Origin: Pseudoalteromonas sp. XMcav2-N
Lineage (GTDB): Bacteria > Pseudomonadota > Gammaproteobacteria > Enterobacterales > Alteromonadaceae
Assembly (NCBI RefSeq): GCF_024124545.1
Contig: NZ_JAMXSF010000004.1
Location: forward strand, 124,001-188,000
Reading direction: 5' to 3'
Length of the DNA stretch: 64,000 nucleotides
The notes under the pieces were generated by a model. It searched no databases. It was not told where the DNA came from and worked only from the letters and a program-made list of their open reading frames with translations. The translations under genes were made by a program, and so were the position numbers. Below are positions 8,950 to 17,876 of this stretch, in pieces; the stretch's first letter is position 1; every line of letters begins with the position of its first letter.

Positions 8950-9339
8950 ATGAAAACGTTAATTGTATTGCTTATGACCGCTGTGGTTGCTTTTTCAGCC
9001 CATGCAGATGAAAAGTCCATTCAGCACCTTAAGGTCGCGGATGTAACTTCGGTTGAGGATGCGAGAAAGATTTTTATAGAAAAAACGTCAGAAATCAGAA
9101 GTAAAAGGGACCTGGATGCGACCGAGCTTCAGGATATCCATGTTATCACTTACACCCTTGAGAAAAGCGTTGAGTTTTTCACGCTTAACCTGATTGGTGA
9201 CAAGAAAAAGCTGGCTGAAGACATTGCCGTTGTGGTTGAAGATATCCACATTAATTCAGAAAGAAACCGTAAAGAAGAGACACAAAAGCACTTAAACCAG
9301 TACTTTGTGCTGGCAGATAGATTCATCAAGAGTTTTTAA
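8950..9339 (+). CDS. Small secreted protein, resembles the DUF6746 type
   Basis: A 129-residue product with a clear Sec signal peptide (MKTLIVLLMTAVVAFSAHA, cleavage after the second Ala of HA-D). The mature part is highly charged and helical, with the segment DLDATELQDIHVITYTLEK followed by acidic helices (VVVEDIHINSE). This pattern is reminiscent of small periplasmic proteins annotated DUF6746, often found as single genes in marine gammaproteobacteria; the assignment is from memory of the pattern and is tentative. AGAGAT precedes the ATG at good spacing. A hairpin follows at 9369. Function unknown. Confidence 0.75.
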   Translation: MKTLIVLLMTAVVAFSAHADEKSIQHLKVADVTSVEDARKIFIEKTSEIRSKRDLDATELQDIHVITYTLEKSVEFFTLNLIGDKKKLAEDIAVVVEDIHINSERNRKEETQKHLNQYFVLADRFIKSF

Positions 9340-9368
9340 TTTAACGCCCTCATTGATTTATCTCTTGG

Positions 9369-9395
9369 GTGCGAGCTGTTACAAATGGCTCGCAC
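9369..9395. terminator. Stem-loop between convergent genes
   Basis: A perfect 8-bp inverted repeat (GTGCGAGC / GCTCGCAC) with an 11-nt loop sits between the small secreted protein gene and the convergent hybrid regulator. No strong T-run follows in either direction, so its terminator role is uncertain. Confidence 0.45.
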
Positions 9396-9479
9396 TCACC
9401 CTTCCTGAGTTTCTAAGGTCCGCTAACCTGAACCTTGGTTGTTTTGCATAAATGGCAAGATGCTGAAGTTTCCTGTGAG

Positions 9480-12400
9480 CTAAAACTCGGTCAAACTACC
9501 CGACTGGTTATCCGTTTTACTGGACTGTGACTTTGCATATTGCTTTGCCGTCATACCAAATTGCTTTTTAAAACAGGCACTGAAATATGAAGGTGAATTA
9601 AAGCCACAGTGCTCCGCGGTTTGGGCTATGTTGTGCCCGGCAAGTAGCTGTGGCAGAGCCTGATATAAACGGTACTGACGCAAATATTCATTAGCACCGA
9701 TAGACGTTACGGACGTTAATTTACGATGCAGCTGGCGCTCGCTCAGGGCCATTTCACTGGCGACCATAGAGACGGTAAGTGTTGGATCGCTGAACAGAGT
9801 TTCCAGCACAGATTCCAGTTTATCTAAAAACGCGAGTGTGGCGGGGTTATTGGCAAACTGTTGCTTCGGCGTTTCCGGTGCTTGTATCAGGCGCTTAGTG
9901 GCAGGCATAAGCTGCGCTTTCAACTGAGCTTGCGTTGCTTCTATCAGTTTGAAGGTATTGCGTATTTTTAGTTTGAAAGCGTCCAGATTAAAGGGTTTAG
10001 TGAGGTAATCATCCGCTTGCAGTGTAAGTCCTTTAAGGTGTTTCTCTTCATTCAGGTTCGCAGTGACTAACATCAACGGAATATGGGCGGTTAAAGGGTC
10101 GGATTTTAGCGCTTGTGTGAGCGCAAAGCCATCCATGACTGGCATCATAACATCAGAGATGACCATATCCGGTAAGTGAGCACGAGCCGATGCTAGTCCA
10201 GCTTCACCATCACTGGCTGTGAGCACCTGATAGTCCGGTGCCAGTACAGTATGCAAATATTCAAGCATATCCGGGGTGTCATCGATTAACAAAATACATT
10301 GAGTCTTATCATGCGGCACCTGTGGGGAGGCGGCTTCAACGCTGACATGAGTCTGAGTAGGCGCTTTGGTAAGGGGCAAGTTCACGGTAAAACAAGTGCC
10401 TTGACCTGGTGCAGACTCAAGCTGGATCTGACCACTGAGCTGATCGACTATTTCTTTGACCCGGCTCAGACCCAACCCCTGTCCGGAGGTAAATTGATGG
10501 CCTGCCTCGGTTCGGTACTCGGGCTCGAAAATACGCGTATGATGCTCTGGTGCGATGCCAATCCCCTGGTCAGATACACTCAGTACCGCGTGCTGACTTG
10601 AACGAGCCGCTTTCAGAGAAAGGTGTATTTCGCCGCCCTCATAGCTGTATTTGATAGCGTTACTGAGCAGGTTGCTGATGAGTTGATGCAGTTGATCTGG
10701 CGGTGTATTCACTAATAACCCGGGCTCTATCTGATTATTGCAGTTCAGAGATTTGTCGGTTAACAAGGGCGTGAAAGCGCTGAGCTGTTCTTGAAGCAAC
10801 GCTGATATATCCTCAGGTTGCCAGTTATCTTGTGTGACAGGCGCTGCCTGTGAGTTGTTCGATGAAATGAACATGAGGTGCTCTATGAGCACTTTGAGTC
10901 GTTTGGTGTTACTGATCACCAGATTGGCCATCTGGGTTCTTTGCTGTTCATCGGTACTATTGCGCAATTGTTCAGCCGGACCCTGAATTAAAGTAACCGG
11001 CGTCATCAGCTCGTGAGAGAGGGTTTTAAGCAGGGCTGTACGTTGTGCTTGTGCGGCCTCAAGCTGACTATTTTGCACTTGCATCGTTTGCGTGTGCGCA
11101 CGAATTGTATCCTGTAACTGCTGTTGCCGGCGTTTCAGCGCTGAGATTCTGATGCGGTAGGCACTATAAATCAACAAAGTTGCCAGCAGAGCATAGCTTG
11201 TTTTAGCCAGCGCTGATGCATACCAAGGTGTGTGCACCGTAAAGTGTAATTCAGAGACTTGTTCGGACCAGTTGCCCTGGTTGTCAGTGGCTTTCAGCCG
11301 CAGGGTATAGTCTCCCCAGGGTAAACGTGGGATCATCAAGGTATGCTCATTACCCAGTTCGACCCAGGTATCGGCCACGCCAGACAGTTGATAGCGGAAC
11401 TTTTGTTTGATGTTATTGATCAGATCGCCATTGGCCAGACGCAAACGCAGGCTAGCATGTTGTGGATCAATGGCTGGAACAGTACTGGTATTGTAATAGT
11501 GTTGCTGTTCTCCGTGGGGCGCCGTGATTGTCAGGACGCTGATCCGGGGGCGTGTGTCGATCCGGTTTAGCTTATCAGGGTTCAGGCGCGTTATTCCTTG
11601 TGTGGATGCGAACCAAATGTGTCCGTCAGAGTGGGTTGCAGTGCCTTCCAGATAGCCCTTCCTGAACAACCCGTCTCCATGGTTATAAAATGCCACTGCA
11701 CCAGAATTATGTTGCCAATGCCACAGGCCTTGTCCGGTTGAGATCCACACAGTGTGTTTATCATCAAAAGCCAGGCTGGTCGCACTCAGTTTATTTAGCG
11801 GCTCGGGTAAGTCCTGCCAGCGTTGCTGCTCAGAGTTGTATAGGCGCAAGCCGCGGTCGGTTTGCACCCAAATCCTGCCATCGGGTGCCGGCGTGACGGA
11901 ATATGTTGCTGTAAAAGGCTGACTGGCAGAGCCCGGAATGGCTATAAACTGCTCAGAGCTGAGTGAATACACCTGCAATCCCGAATCGGTTGCCAGCCAG
12001 AGTTTGTCTTGTTCTTTTGCCAGGTGATGAAGCTGATTGCTTAGTAGCGGGCTATTTGTGCTGGTGAAGTGGGTGATAGCCCGGGTATCTGGGGCAAATC
12101 GACTCAGGCCATCAAAACTGTGTGCCAGCCACAGTGCCCCGTCGTCGGATTGCACCAGGGTATTGATTGCCTCAGGAATCGTGTAGTCGGCCAGGCTGTA
12201 GCGGGCATCGACCTTGGCATTTTCCGGGTTCACCACCAGTAGTTCGTGATACATAGCGGCCCACAGGCGTCCGTCTGGTGTCGGTGTCATCGCCTGAGCA
12301 GAGTGACTTTCGGAAGACACGCAACGTTTAAACTTGCCGTTTAGTGTGTACTGACACAGACCAGCCAGTTGATCTGCAAGCCACAGATAGTCATTGAACT

Positions 12401-13442
12401 GTGTCAGCTGATTAATTTCATATTTGCCTGTTTCGCTGGGGTGAGAAAATCCAAAGTTGCTGACAGCACTGTGATTGACGGATTCAATAATCACGCCTTC
12501 GTTAAAGGTGCCAAAGATGCGCAGGCTGTTGTCTTTGTATAAAGATAAAAGGGGCGGATATGATTGTATGTGAGTCATCACTCCACTGGTAAGTTTTAGC
12601 ATACCTGTATTCAAAGACGCTGCGTGTATTTCACCATGCTCTTTATATAAGTCAAAAACATAGCCAACCGTATCAAACTCATTGGGATCCCGGTAGATGA
12701 GCTCAACCTTATTCTGGCTCTGGTTATACATACCCAGTCCGAGCCCATGCATGGCCACCCAGATCTGTCCGCCTTCGACAGTCCAGAGTTTATCGGCCGT
12801 AACGGACTCTCCGGGTGGCAAAGTGACTGGAGTAGCCTTGCCACTGATCGTGTCAAACAGATACAAACCGCGTGTGGTTGCCAGCATCAGTGCATGCTCT
12901 GATGCCTGTGCTATCGAGAGGATCTTAAAGCGCTGCACAACGTTGTTAATATGAGTCTTGACAGGGAGTAGTGCGTCTTTGCTCACCATGTACAGGCCAT
13001 CGGCAGCGCCTGCCCAGAGTCGATTGTCTTGAGCCTGGAACAAGGCATAGATGTTCAGTGGTTCAGTGCGTCCTGTGATGCTAAGGGCGCGAAAGTACTC
13101 TGAGTTTGGCCCGCGCACTTCTAGCCCCTGTTTGCCGGCAACCCAGAGGTTATTTTGTGCATCAATCAGGATGTCTCTGATCCACAATGCGTTGCTGAGG
13201 GTCGGAGTATGGTCACGAGAAAAAACCTCAATGGCAGCGCCATCGTAGCGCGCCAGCCCTTTGTCGGTAGCAAACCAGGCAAACCCCGTGTGATCCCGCT
13301 CAATATCAAATATACGGTTGCTGGGTAAACCGTCTGCCACGGTTAATGTGGTGTAGGTGGTTGCAAGTGCACAAAAACTAAGTTGCAACATCAATAGAAG
13401 CGCAATGAGTTGAAGTAAAGCAGGTCGCAAGGCAAATCTCAT
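9480..13442 (-). CDS. Hybrid two-component system protein (periplasmic propeller, kinase, receiver, AraC)
   Basis: A one-protein signalling system of 1320 residues. After a signal peptide (about 1-27) comes a long periplasmic region of repeated beta-propeller blades of the two-component-regulator propeller type (for example LWVAGKQGLEV, LWAAMYHELLVV, IWVQTDRGLRLY). A Y_Y_Y domain (about 670-745) and one membrane helix follow. Inside the cell are a HisKA domain with the phospho-accepting His near residue 809 (SHELMTP), an HATPase domain (NLLSNAIKYS, DQGIGIA, GQGLGLS), a receiver with phospho-acceptor Asp near 1097 (ISDVMMPVMDG), and a C-terminal AraC-type DNA-binding domain (ERQLHRKLTS, CGFNSPSYFSACFKK). 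Such proteins usually sense polysaccharide breakdown products and activate adjacent genes. Here no polysaccharide-utilisation genes lie alongside, only a divergent lipoprotein, so the ligand is unknown. Confidence 0.93.
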   Translation of the reverse strand: MRFALRPALLQLIALLLMLQLSFCALATTYTTLTVADGLPSNRIFDIERDHTGFAWFATDKGLARYDGAAIEVFSRDHTPTLSNALWIRDILIDAQNNLWVAGKQGLEVRGPNSEYFRALSITGRTEPLNIYALFQAQDNRLWAGAADGLYMVSKDALLPVKTHINNVVQRFKILSIAQASEHALMLATTRGLYLFDTISGKATPVTLPPGESVTADKLWTVEGGQIWVAMHGLGLGMYNQSQNKVELIYRDPNEFDTVGYVFDLYKEHGEIHAASLNTGMLKLTSGVMTHIQSYPPLLSLYKDNSLRIFGTFNEGVIIESVNHSAVSNFGFSHPSETGKYEINQLTQFNDYLWLADQLAGLCQYTLNGKFKRCVSSESHSAQAMTPTPDGRLWAAMYHELLVVNPENAKVDARYSLADYTIPEAINTLVQSDDGALWLAHSFDGLSRFAPDTRAITHFTSTNSPLLSNQLHHLAKEQDKLWLATDSGLQVYSLSSEQFIAIPGSASQPFTATYSVTPAPDGRIWVQTDRGLRLYNSEQQRWQDLPEPLNKLSATSLAFDDKHTVWISTGQGLWHWQHNSGAVAFYNHGDGLFRKGYLEGTATHSDGHIWFASTQGITRLNPDKLNRIDTRPRISVLTITAPHGEQQHYYNTSTVPAIDPQHASLRLRLANGDLINNIKQKFRYQLSGVADTWVELGNEHTLMIPRLPWGDYTLRLKATDNQGNWSEQVSELHFTVHTPWYASALAKTSYALLATLLIYSAYRIRISALKRRQQQLQDTIRAHTQTMQVQNSQLEAAQAQRTALLKTLSHELMTPVTLIQGPAEQLRNSTDEQQRTQMANLVISNTKRLKVLIEHLMFISSNNSQAAPVTQDNWQPEDISALLQEQLSAFTPLLTDKSLNCNNQIEPGLLVNTPPDQLHQLISNLLSNAIKYSYEGGEIHLSLKAARSSQHAVLSVSDQGIGIAPEHHTRIFEPEYRTEAGHQFTSGQGLGLSRVKEIVDQLSGQIQLESAPGQGTCFTVNLPLTKAPTQTHVSVEAASPQVPHDKTQCILLIDDTPDMLEYLHTVLAPDYQVLTASDGEAGLASARAHLPDMVISDVMMPVMDGFALTQALKSDPLTAHIPLMLVTANLNEEKHLKGLTLQADDYLTKPFNLDAFKLKIRNTFKLIEATQAQLKAQLMPATKRLIQAPETPKQQFANNPATLAFLDKLESVLETLFSDPTLTVSMVASEMALSERQLHRKLTSVTSIGANEYLRQYRLYQALPQLLAGHNIAQTAEHCGFNSPSYFSACFKKQFGMTAKQYAKSQSSKTDNQSGSLTEF

Positions 13443-13640
13443 GTATTCAAGTCTTTGTTATTGTTGTTTTTATTTTTTGTTGTGGGAGGTTTCAAGCAAA
13501 ATTAAACAACTATCATAGCCTGCAAGCAGGCAAAAAAAAACCGCCAGTTTTAAAGAAAATGGCTGGAAATTATCGAAATATGTCTGATTTCAGATACAGA
13601 ACAAGACCGATAGCAAGGTACAATTTGAACCATCATCAAT

Positions 13641-13678
13641 CCTGATACGATTTTTAATCGGGTGTTCTGCGTATCAGG
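13641..13678 (+). promoter_or_regulatory. Dyad in the leader of the lipoprotein gene
   Basis: CCTGATACG at 13641-13649 is matched by the exact complement CGTATCAGG at 13670-13678, with 20 nt between. A second small inverted repeat (CGATT-TTT-AATCG, 13648-13660) is nested at its left edge. It ends 26 bp before the lipoprotein start and could be an operator or an RNA hairpin in the leader. It lies in the 262-bp spacer shared with the divergent hybrid regulator. Confidence 0.5.
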
Positions 13679-13704
13679 TGAAGCAGTACAAAGGAAGCAA
13701 CAAT

Positions 13705-15222
13705 ATGAACAACAAACAACTTAGCTCGCTCAGTTTACTGGCCTTATGTATAGGTACTCTCACCGGATGTGGTGGCTCAGATAATAACCTCAATCAGCCT
13801 GTCTCAGCCAACAACAGTAGCCATACACAGAATAACTCTGGTACTGATTCGGGTGATGGGAACCAGGTTACGGGAGACGAGAATAAATACAGCCAGCGTG
13901 GACGGGTGATTGATGGCTATGTATCCGGGGCCAAGGTTTGGCTGGATCTGAATAACAACGGCTCGCACGATGCAGATGAACCCAGCGCGCGCTCGACAGA
14001 TCAGGGAAGCTATTTACTTGAACTAACAGCCGCTCAGAGACAATGTAGTGTGTATGTACCTACTTACGTTGATGTGCCTGTAGGCGCTATTGACGAGGAT
14101 TTAGGTGAAGTGACCAAGGCCTACCAGCTGGTATTACCCCCGTCTCTGGAGGCCATCGAAGATGACCGCATTGCGGCGCATGTAACGCCTCTGACAACGG
14201 TATTGTGGCAGTCATTGAGTGAGTCTGAGGCCTTCAAAGGAAAAAGCTGTGCTCAATTGCAACAGGAACCCAGACTGTTAAGTGAGTTGCTGAGCATCTT
14301 ACGTCAAACCACAAACGAAGTAATTGCACATTACAACATTTCTGAACAGCAGTTGTTCAGTGATTACATTGCGAATGAGGACGAACAGGCAAAGCAGTTA
14401 GCAGAGCGGATTGTATTAGGGCTTCAGGCAAGTTTGAAAAAGCGCCTTGAGTTAGCTGAGCAATACCCGGATGCGGATGAGATCCGCGTTATTCACTACC
14501 AAAAAACGCCTCGGTCTGAGCATAGCAGCGAACAACTCTGGTATCGCGACATTGTGGTATTTGGCAAAGACGACAGTACTTTTTTCAGTGAAACGGCACA
14601 AATGGATAGCGAACTGGAAAACGTGGTATTTGTGGAGTATCTGAGAAACACGGTATACCAACCCTGGGGAGCTGCAGGCCAATACAAGCAGCAAGTTGAT
14701 CTTATCAGAGAGAATGCGGAAGATACTGGCCGTTGTGTATTTAAAGAGGGCATTTCAGTCACCCTGCAAGGGATTAAATATGCGCTCTCAAACTCACTGG
14801 ATCGTAAACGCGACAACGAAGTGCAAAGCTGTGACTGGCAACAGGACTTTAGCGCGAGGAATGAACGTTTGCTGTCGATCACATACGGCACAGAGCTGGT
14901 AAAAAAATACACTCAGATAGAACAGCGTGACGGGATGCTTGAGGGGTTGAATGACTGGCATTCTCTGGGAAATAAGCATTCTGTGCTGGTATCGCAAGAG
15001 TTGGCTGACTATTTTGTTGCAAGTGGCTATGAATTAGAAAAGACACTGACTCTGCCTGCTTTTAGCTGGTATAAGCGGATGACGGATGATAGCGGTGAGC
15101 ACCGGGTGATGACGGAGCGATTTGCCGACACAGACTGGCTTAAAACCACGTATCAAAGCGATGGCACTTACACAACACAATGTAGTGAAGATGGCATAAT
15201 CTGGGGATCCTGTCAGCGATAA
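13705..15222 (+). CDS. Outer-membrane-type lipoprotein with a collagen-binding-B-like segment
   Basis: The start at 13705 is preferred over a GTG at 13678 because AAGGAAG lies seven bases upstream and the signal peptide then begins correctly (MNNKQLSSLSLLALCIGTLTGC). The lipobox LTGC gives a lipidated Cys, followed by a Ser/Asn/Gly-rich linker. Residues about 75-115 hold a calcium-loop-like motif (LDLNNNGSHDADEPSA) typical of SdrD-B/prealbumin-like extracellular domains. The remaining ~370 residues do not match anything I recognise. It is transcribed away from the hybrid regulator, which suggests it could be that regulator's target; this is inference. Confidence 0.8.
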   Translation: MNNKQLSSLSLLALCIGTLTGCGGSDNNLNQPVSANNSSHTQNNSGTDSGDGNQVTGDENKYSQRGRVIDGYVSGAKVWLDLNNNGSHDADEPSARSTDQGSYLLELTAAQRQCSVYVPTYVDVPVGAIDEDLGEVTKAYQLVLPPSLEAIEDDRIAAHVTPLTTVLWQSLSESEAFKGKSCAQLQQEPRLLSELLSILRQTTNEVIAHYNISEQQLFSDYIANEDEQAKQLAERIVLGLQASLKKRLELAEQYPDADEIRVIHYQKTPRSEHSSEQLWYRDIVVFGKDDSTFFSETAQMDSELENVVFVEYLRNTVYQPWGAAGQYKQQVDLIRENAEDTGRCVFKEGISVTLQGIKYALSNSLDRKRDNEVQSCDWQQDFSARNERLLSITYGTELVKKYTQIEQRDGMLEGLNDWHSLGNKHSVLVSQELADYFVASGYELEKTLTLPAFSWYKRMTDDSGEHRVMTERFADTDWLKTTYQSDGTYTTQCSEDGIIWGSCQR

Positions 15223-15342
15223 TTGTGTTTACGCTCTGGGTGCAAAAAAAGTAATTTCACGCCCTCTTGAATTTGATTGATTTGTTTTGCGCAATAACCG
15301 CGTTCAACTATGCTTATCATCAGACAGAACAAGGGGGTTGTG

Positions 15343-15771
15343 ATGGCTTTAGTTGAGCTTATTTATGTCAGTACTGTTACTGCGCCTTTGTCGGACGAGC
15401 AGCTGATAGAGTTAAACCGTTACTGTAAAAGTACCAATCAACTCATGGGTATTTCCGGTATGCTGCTGTACGACGGTCATCATTTTATGCAAGTGATTGA
15501 AGGCGAGAGAGATCACGTTGAGCGCTTGTATAAAAAAATCCAGCAGGATTCGAGGCATACAGGTGTCGCTGCGTTAATTGTGAATGATATTACCAAGCGT
15601 AATTTTGCGCGTTGGTCCATGGGGGTCATTGATCTGTCAAAGCATGCGAGCTATCGCAAGGTGAAAAACTTGCGTCCACACAGGCGCCTGCCTTTGAGTT
15701 ATAAGCTACTTAAATCGTTTCGGGATCATGAAATGGAGTTCGATGAACGAGTTCGCAAGTCATTCGGTTAA
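15343..15771 (+). CDS. Stand-alone BLUF-domain blue-light sensor
   Basis: A 142-residue protein consisting of one BLUF domain that binds FAD and senses blue light. The family's key residues are visible: Tyr in LIYVST (residue 8), Asn in STNQLMGISGML, Gln in FMQVIEGE, and the Trp/Met pair in ARWSMG. There is no enzymatic output domain; the last ~45 residues are a basic helical tail, so signalling must pass through a partner protein. The start is set at 15343, where GGGGG precedes it; an upstream ATG at 15310 gives an extension without family similarity. A strong terminator follows. Short BLUF proteins of this kind have been linked to motility and biofilm in other bacteria (established for Acinetobacter BlsA), but the role here is unknown. 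Confidence 0.93.
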   Translation: MALVELIYVSTVTAPLSDEQLIELNRYCKSTNQLMGISGMLLYDGHHFMQVIEGERDHVERLYKKIQQDSRHTGVAALIVNDITKRNFARWSMGVIDLSKHASYRKVKNLRPHRRLPLSYKLLKSFRDHEMEFDERVRKSFG

Positions 15772-15785
15772 ATATATATTTTGGA

Positions 15786-15820
15786 AAACATAGCTGCTGC
15801 CACACACAGCAGCTATGTTT
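15786..15820. terminator. Bidirectional terminator between the BLUF gene and uraA
   Basis: A perfect 14-bp stem (AAACATAGCTGCTG / CAGCAGCTATGTTT) with a 7-nt loop is flanked by A on the left and T on the right. It serves both convergent genes. Confidence 0.9.
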
Positions 15821-15836
15821 AGGTATTTGCGCTAAG

Positions 15837-17093
15837 CTAGCTTTCTTGACCTGTCTCGGGTTTTGGATGAGGAAGCACAAGGTTAAGCACTATGCCTAAA
15901 ATGGCACACAGGCTTACTCCTTGGAGGCTAAACTCGGTGCTGCCAAGCTGCATACCGCCAATACCAAACACCAGGATCAGGGCGATGATACTCAGGTTAC
16001 GCGGTGCACTGAGGTCAGTCTCTGACTTAACCAGAGTATTTAAGCCAACCACAGCAATGGAGCCAAACAACAGGGTCATGATACCGCCCATAACCGGGGT
16101 TGGAATGGTCTGTAACCCAGCGCCCATTTTGCCAACAAATGCCAGCACAATCGCAATGACTGCGGTCCAGGTCATCACCTGAGGGTTGAAGTTGCGCGTA
16201 AGCATCACTGCCCCTGTAACTTCTGAATAGGTGGTATTAGGTGGACCTCCAAACAAAGAGGCTGTTGAGGTTGCCAGACCATCTCCCAGTAAAGTGCGGT
16301 GCAGACCGGGTTTTTCCAGATAGTCTTTACCGGTTACGTTACTGATTGCCATCATATCGCCAATGTGTTCAATGGCCGGCGCAATTGCTACGGGCACCAT
16401 AAACAAAATGGCAGGCCAGTAAAACTCCGGCCAGACAAACGCAGGAACAGCCAGCCAGCTGGCATTGGTGACGGCATCAAACTGCACTATGCCGAAAACC
16501 AGCGATAAGGCATAGCCGGTGATAATCCCTGCCAGAATGGGGATGAGACGAAAAATCCCTTTGGCCGTGACGGCAACCACTAAGGTCACAATGAGTGACA
16601 GCAGAGAAATAACCAAAGCCTGTTCATAGGCAACCAGCTGAATGCTGCCATCACCACTTTTACCCATGGCCATATTAACGGCGACGGGGGCCAGCGCGAG
16701 GCCGATCACCATGATCACGGGGCCAACAACCACAGGGGGTAAAATCTTATGCAGTATATCAGCTCCTTTAAAGCGTACCAGCAAGCTTAGCAGGATATAC
16801 GCAAACCCCGCAGCCATGAGTCCGCCCATGGTCGCGGGGATCCCCCATACCTGTACGCTGGCAATGATGGGCGCGATAAAAGCAAAGGAAGAGGCCAGAA
16901 AAACGGGTACCTGTCCGCGCGTCACAAACTGAAAAACCAAAGTGCCCAGGCCTGCGGTAAACAGCGCCACATTGGGGTCCAGACCGGTCAGTAGTGGTAC
17001 CAGTACCAGCGCACCAAAGGCAACAAACAGCATCTGGGCACCGCTGACAATGGTTTTAAGCGATGTGAAAGAAGTCATTGATGTGTTGGACAT
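15837..17093 (-). CDS. uraA: Uracil permease, NCS2 family
   Basis: Inner-membrane uracil:proton symporter with 418 residues and about 14 membrane segments. The NCS2 pattern is visible in the middle: EHIGDMMAISNVTGKDY, a segment where UraA has a uracil-binding Glu, and a second conserved stretch GGPPNTTYSEVTGAV. It lies 10 bp downstream of upp, so import and phosphoribosylation of uracil are co-expressed. No anomalies were seen. Confidence 0.94.
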   Translation of the reverse strand: MSNTSMTSFTSLKTIVSGAQMLFVAFGALVLVPLLTGLDPNVALFTAGLGTLVFQFVTRGQVPVFLASSFAFIAPIIASVQVWGIPATMGGLMAAGFAYILLSLLVRFKGADILHKILPPVVVGPVIMVIGLALAPVAVNMAMGKSGDGSIQLVAYEQALVISLLSLIVTLVVAVTAKGIFRLIPILAGIITGYALSLVFGIVQFDAVTNASWLAVPAFVWPEFYWPAILFMVPVAIAPAIEHIGDMMAISNVTGKDYLEKPGLHRTLLGDGLATSTASLFGGPPNTTYSEVTGAVMLTRNFNPQVMTWTAVIAIVLAFVGKMGAGLQTIPTPVMGGIMTLLFGSIAVVGLNTLVKSETDLSAPRNLSIIALILVFGIGGMQLGSTEFSLQGVSLCAILGIVLNLVLPHPKPETGQES

Positions 17094-17103
17094 TCAGCGT
17101 GCC

Positions 17104-17733
17104 CTACACCGTGCCAAAGATTTTATCACCAGCATCACCCAGGCCAGGCACTATGTAGCCTTTTTCATTCAGGTGACTATCCAGTGACGCGGTAAAAATT
17201 TCTACGTCTGGATGGGCTTCCAGGGTTTTGTTTACCCCTTCAGGTGCCGCAACCAGCACAATGATTTTGATTTCTTTACAGCCGGCTTTTTTTAGCATAT
17301 CGATGGTTGCGATCATAGAGCCGCCAGTGGCCAGCATTGGGTCGATCACCAGACTCATGCGCTCCTCAATATTACCAACCAGCTTCTCAAAATAAGGCAC
17401 AGGTTCGAGTGTTTCTTCGTTGCGTTGCAGGCCGACCACACTAACCTTAGCGCTTGGGATTAACTGCATCACGCCTTCCATCATGCCCAGTCCGGCGCGC
17501 AGGATTGGCACAACGGTGATTTTCTTACCTTTGATGTGTTGAACTGTCAGGTCATCTCCTTGCCACCCCTTGATGGTGATATCTTCTAATGGAATGTCCT
17601 TTGTTGCTTCATAGGTCAGCAGGGTACCCACTTCCTGACATAACTCGCGAAAGCTCTTAGTGCTGATCCCGTGCTCACGCATCAGGCCAAGTTTATGCTG
17701 TACAAGGGGGTGTTTGATTACATGAATACTCAT
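17104..17733 (-). CDS. upp: Uracil phosphoribosyltransferase
   Basis: Converts uracil and PRPP to UMP for pyrimidine salvage. The product has 209 residues, the usual length. The PRPP-binding loop appears as [11 protein letters not shown] and the C-terminal uracil-binding segment as [12 protein letters not shown]. It is the first gene of the upp-uraA unit, with a plausible promoter immediately upstream. Confidence 0.97.
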   Translation of the reverse strand: MSIHVIKHPLVQHKLGLMREHGISTKSFRELCQEVGTLLTYEATKDIPLEDITIKGWQGDDLTVQHIKGKKITVVPILRAGLGMMEGVMQLIPSAKVSVVGLQRNEETLEPVPYFEKLVGNIEERMSLVIDPMLATGGSMIATIDMLKKAGCKEIKIIVLVAAPEGVNKTLEAHPDVEIFTASLDSHLNEKGYIVPGLGDAGDKIFGTV

Positions 17734-17755
17734 TGAAAAGATACTCCAGATAAAA

Positions 17756-17784
17756 TTTATCGCTATTTTAGCTTAGCTCTTCAA
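17756..17784 (-). promoter_or_regulatory. Candidate promoter of upp-uraA
   Basis: On the minus strand TTGAAG and GATAAA are separated by exactly 17 bp, with the expected transcription start about 15 nt before the upp ATG. The match is fair rather than perfect. Confidence 0.5.
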
Positions 17785-17876
17785 GAATTACCCTGAGGTA
17801 ACGCAAATAATTTATTCAATGAGTTAGGTGTAGTTTACACGGCTAACCTCGATACCGTCCGCAGCGCTGCACAGGC

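Noticed and set aside
13501..13560. A-rich stretch upstream of the hybrid regulator as a promoter
   Set aside because: No paired -35/-10 elements at standard spacing could be found on the minus strand.
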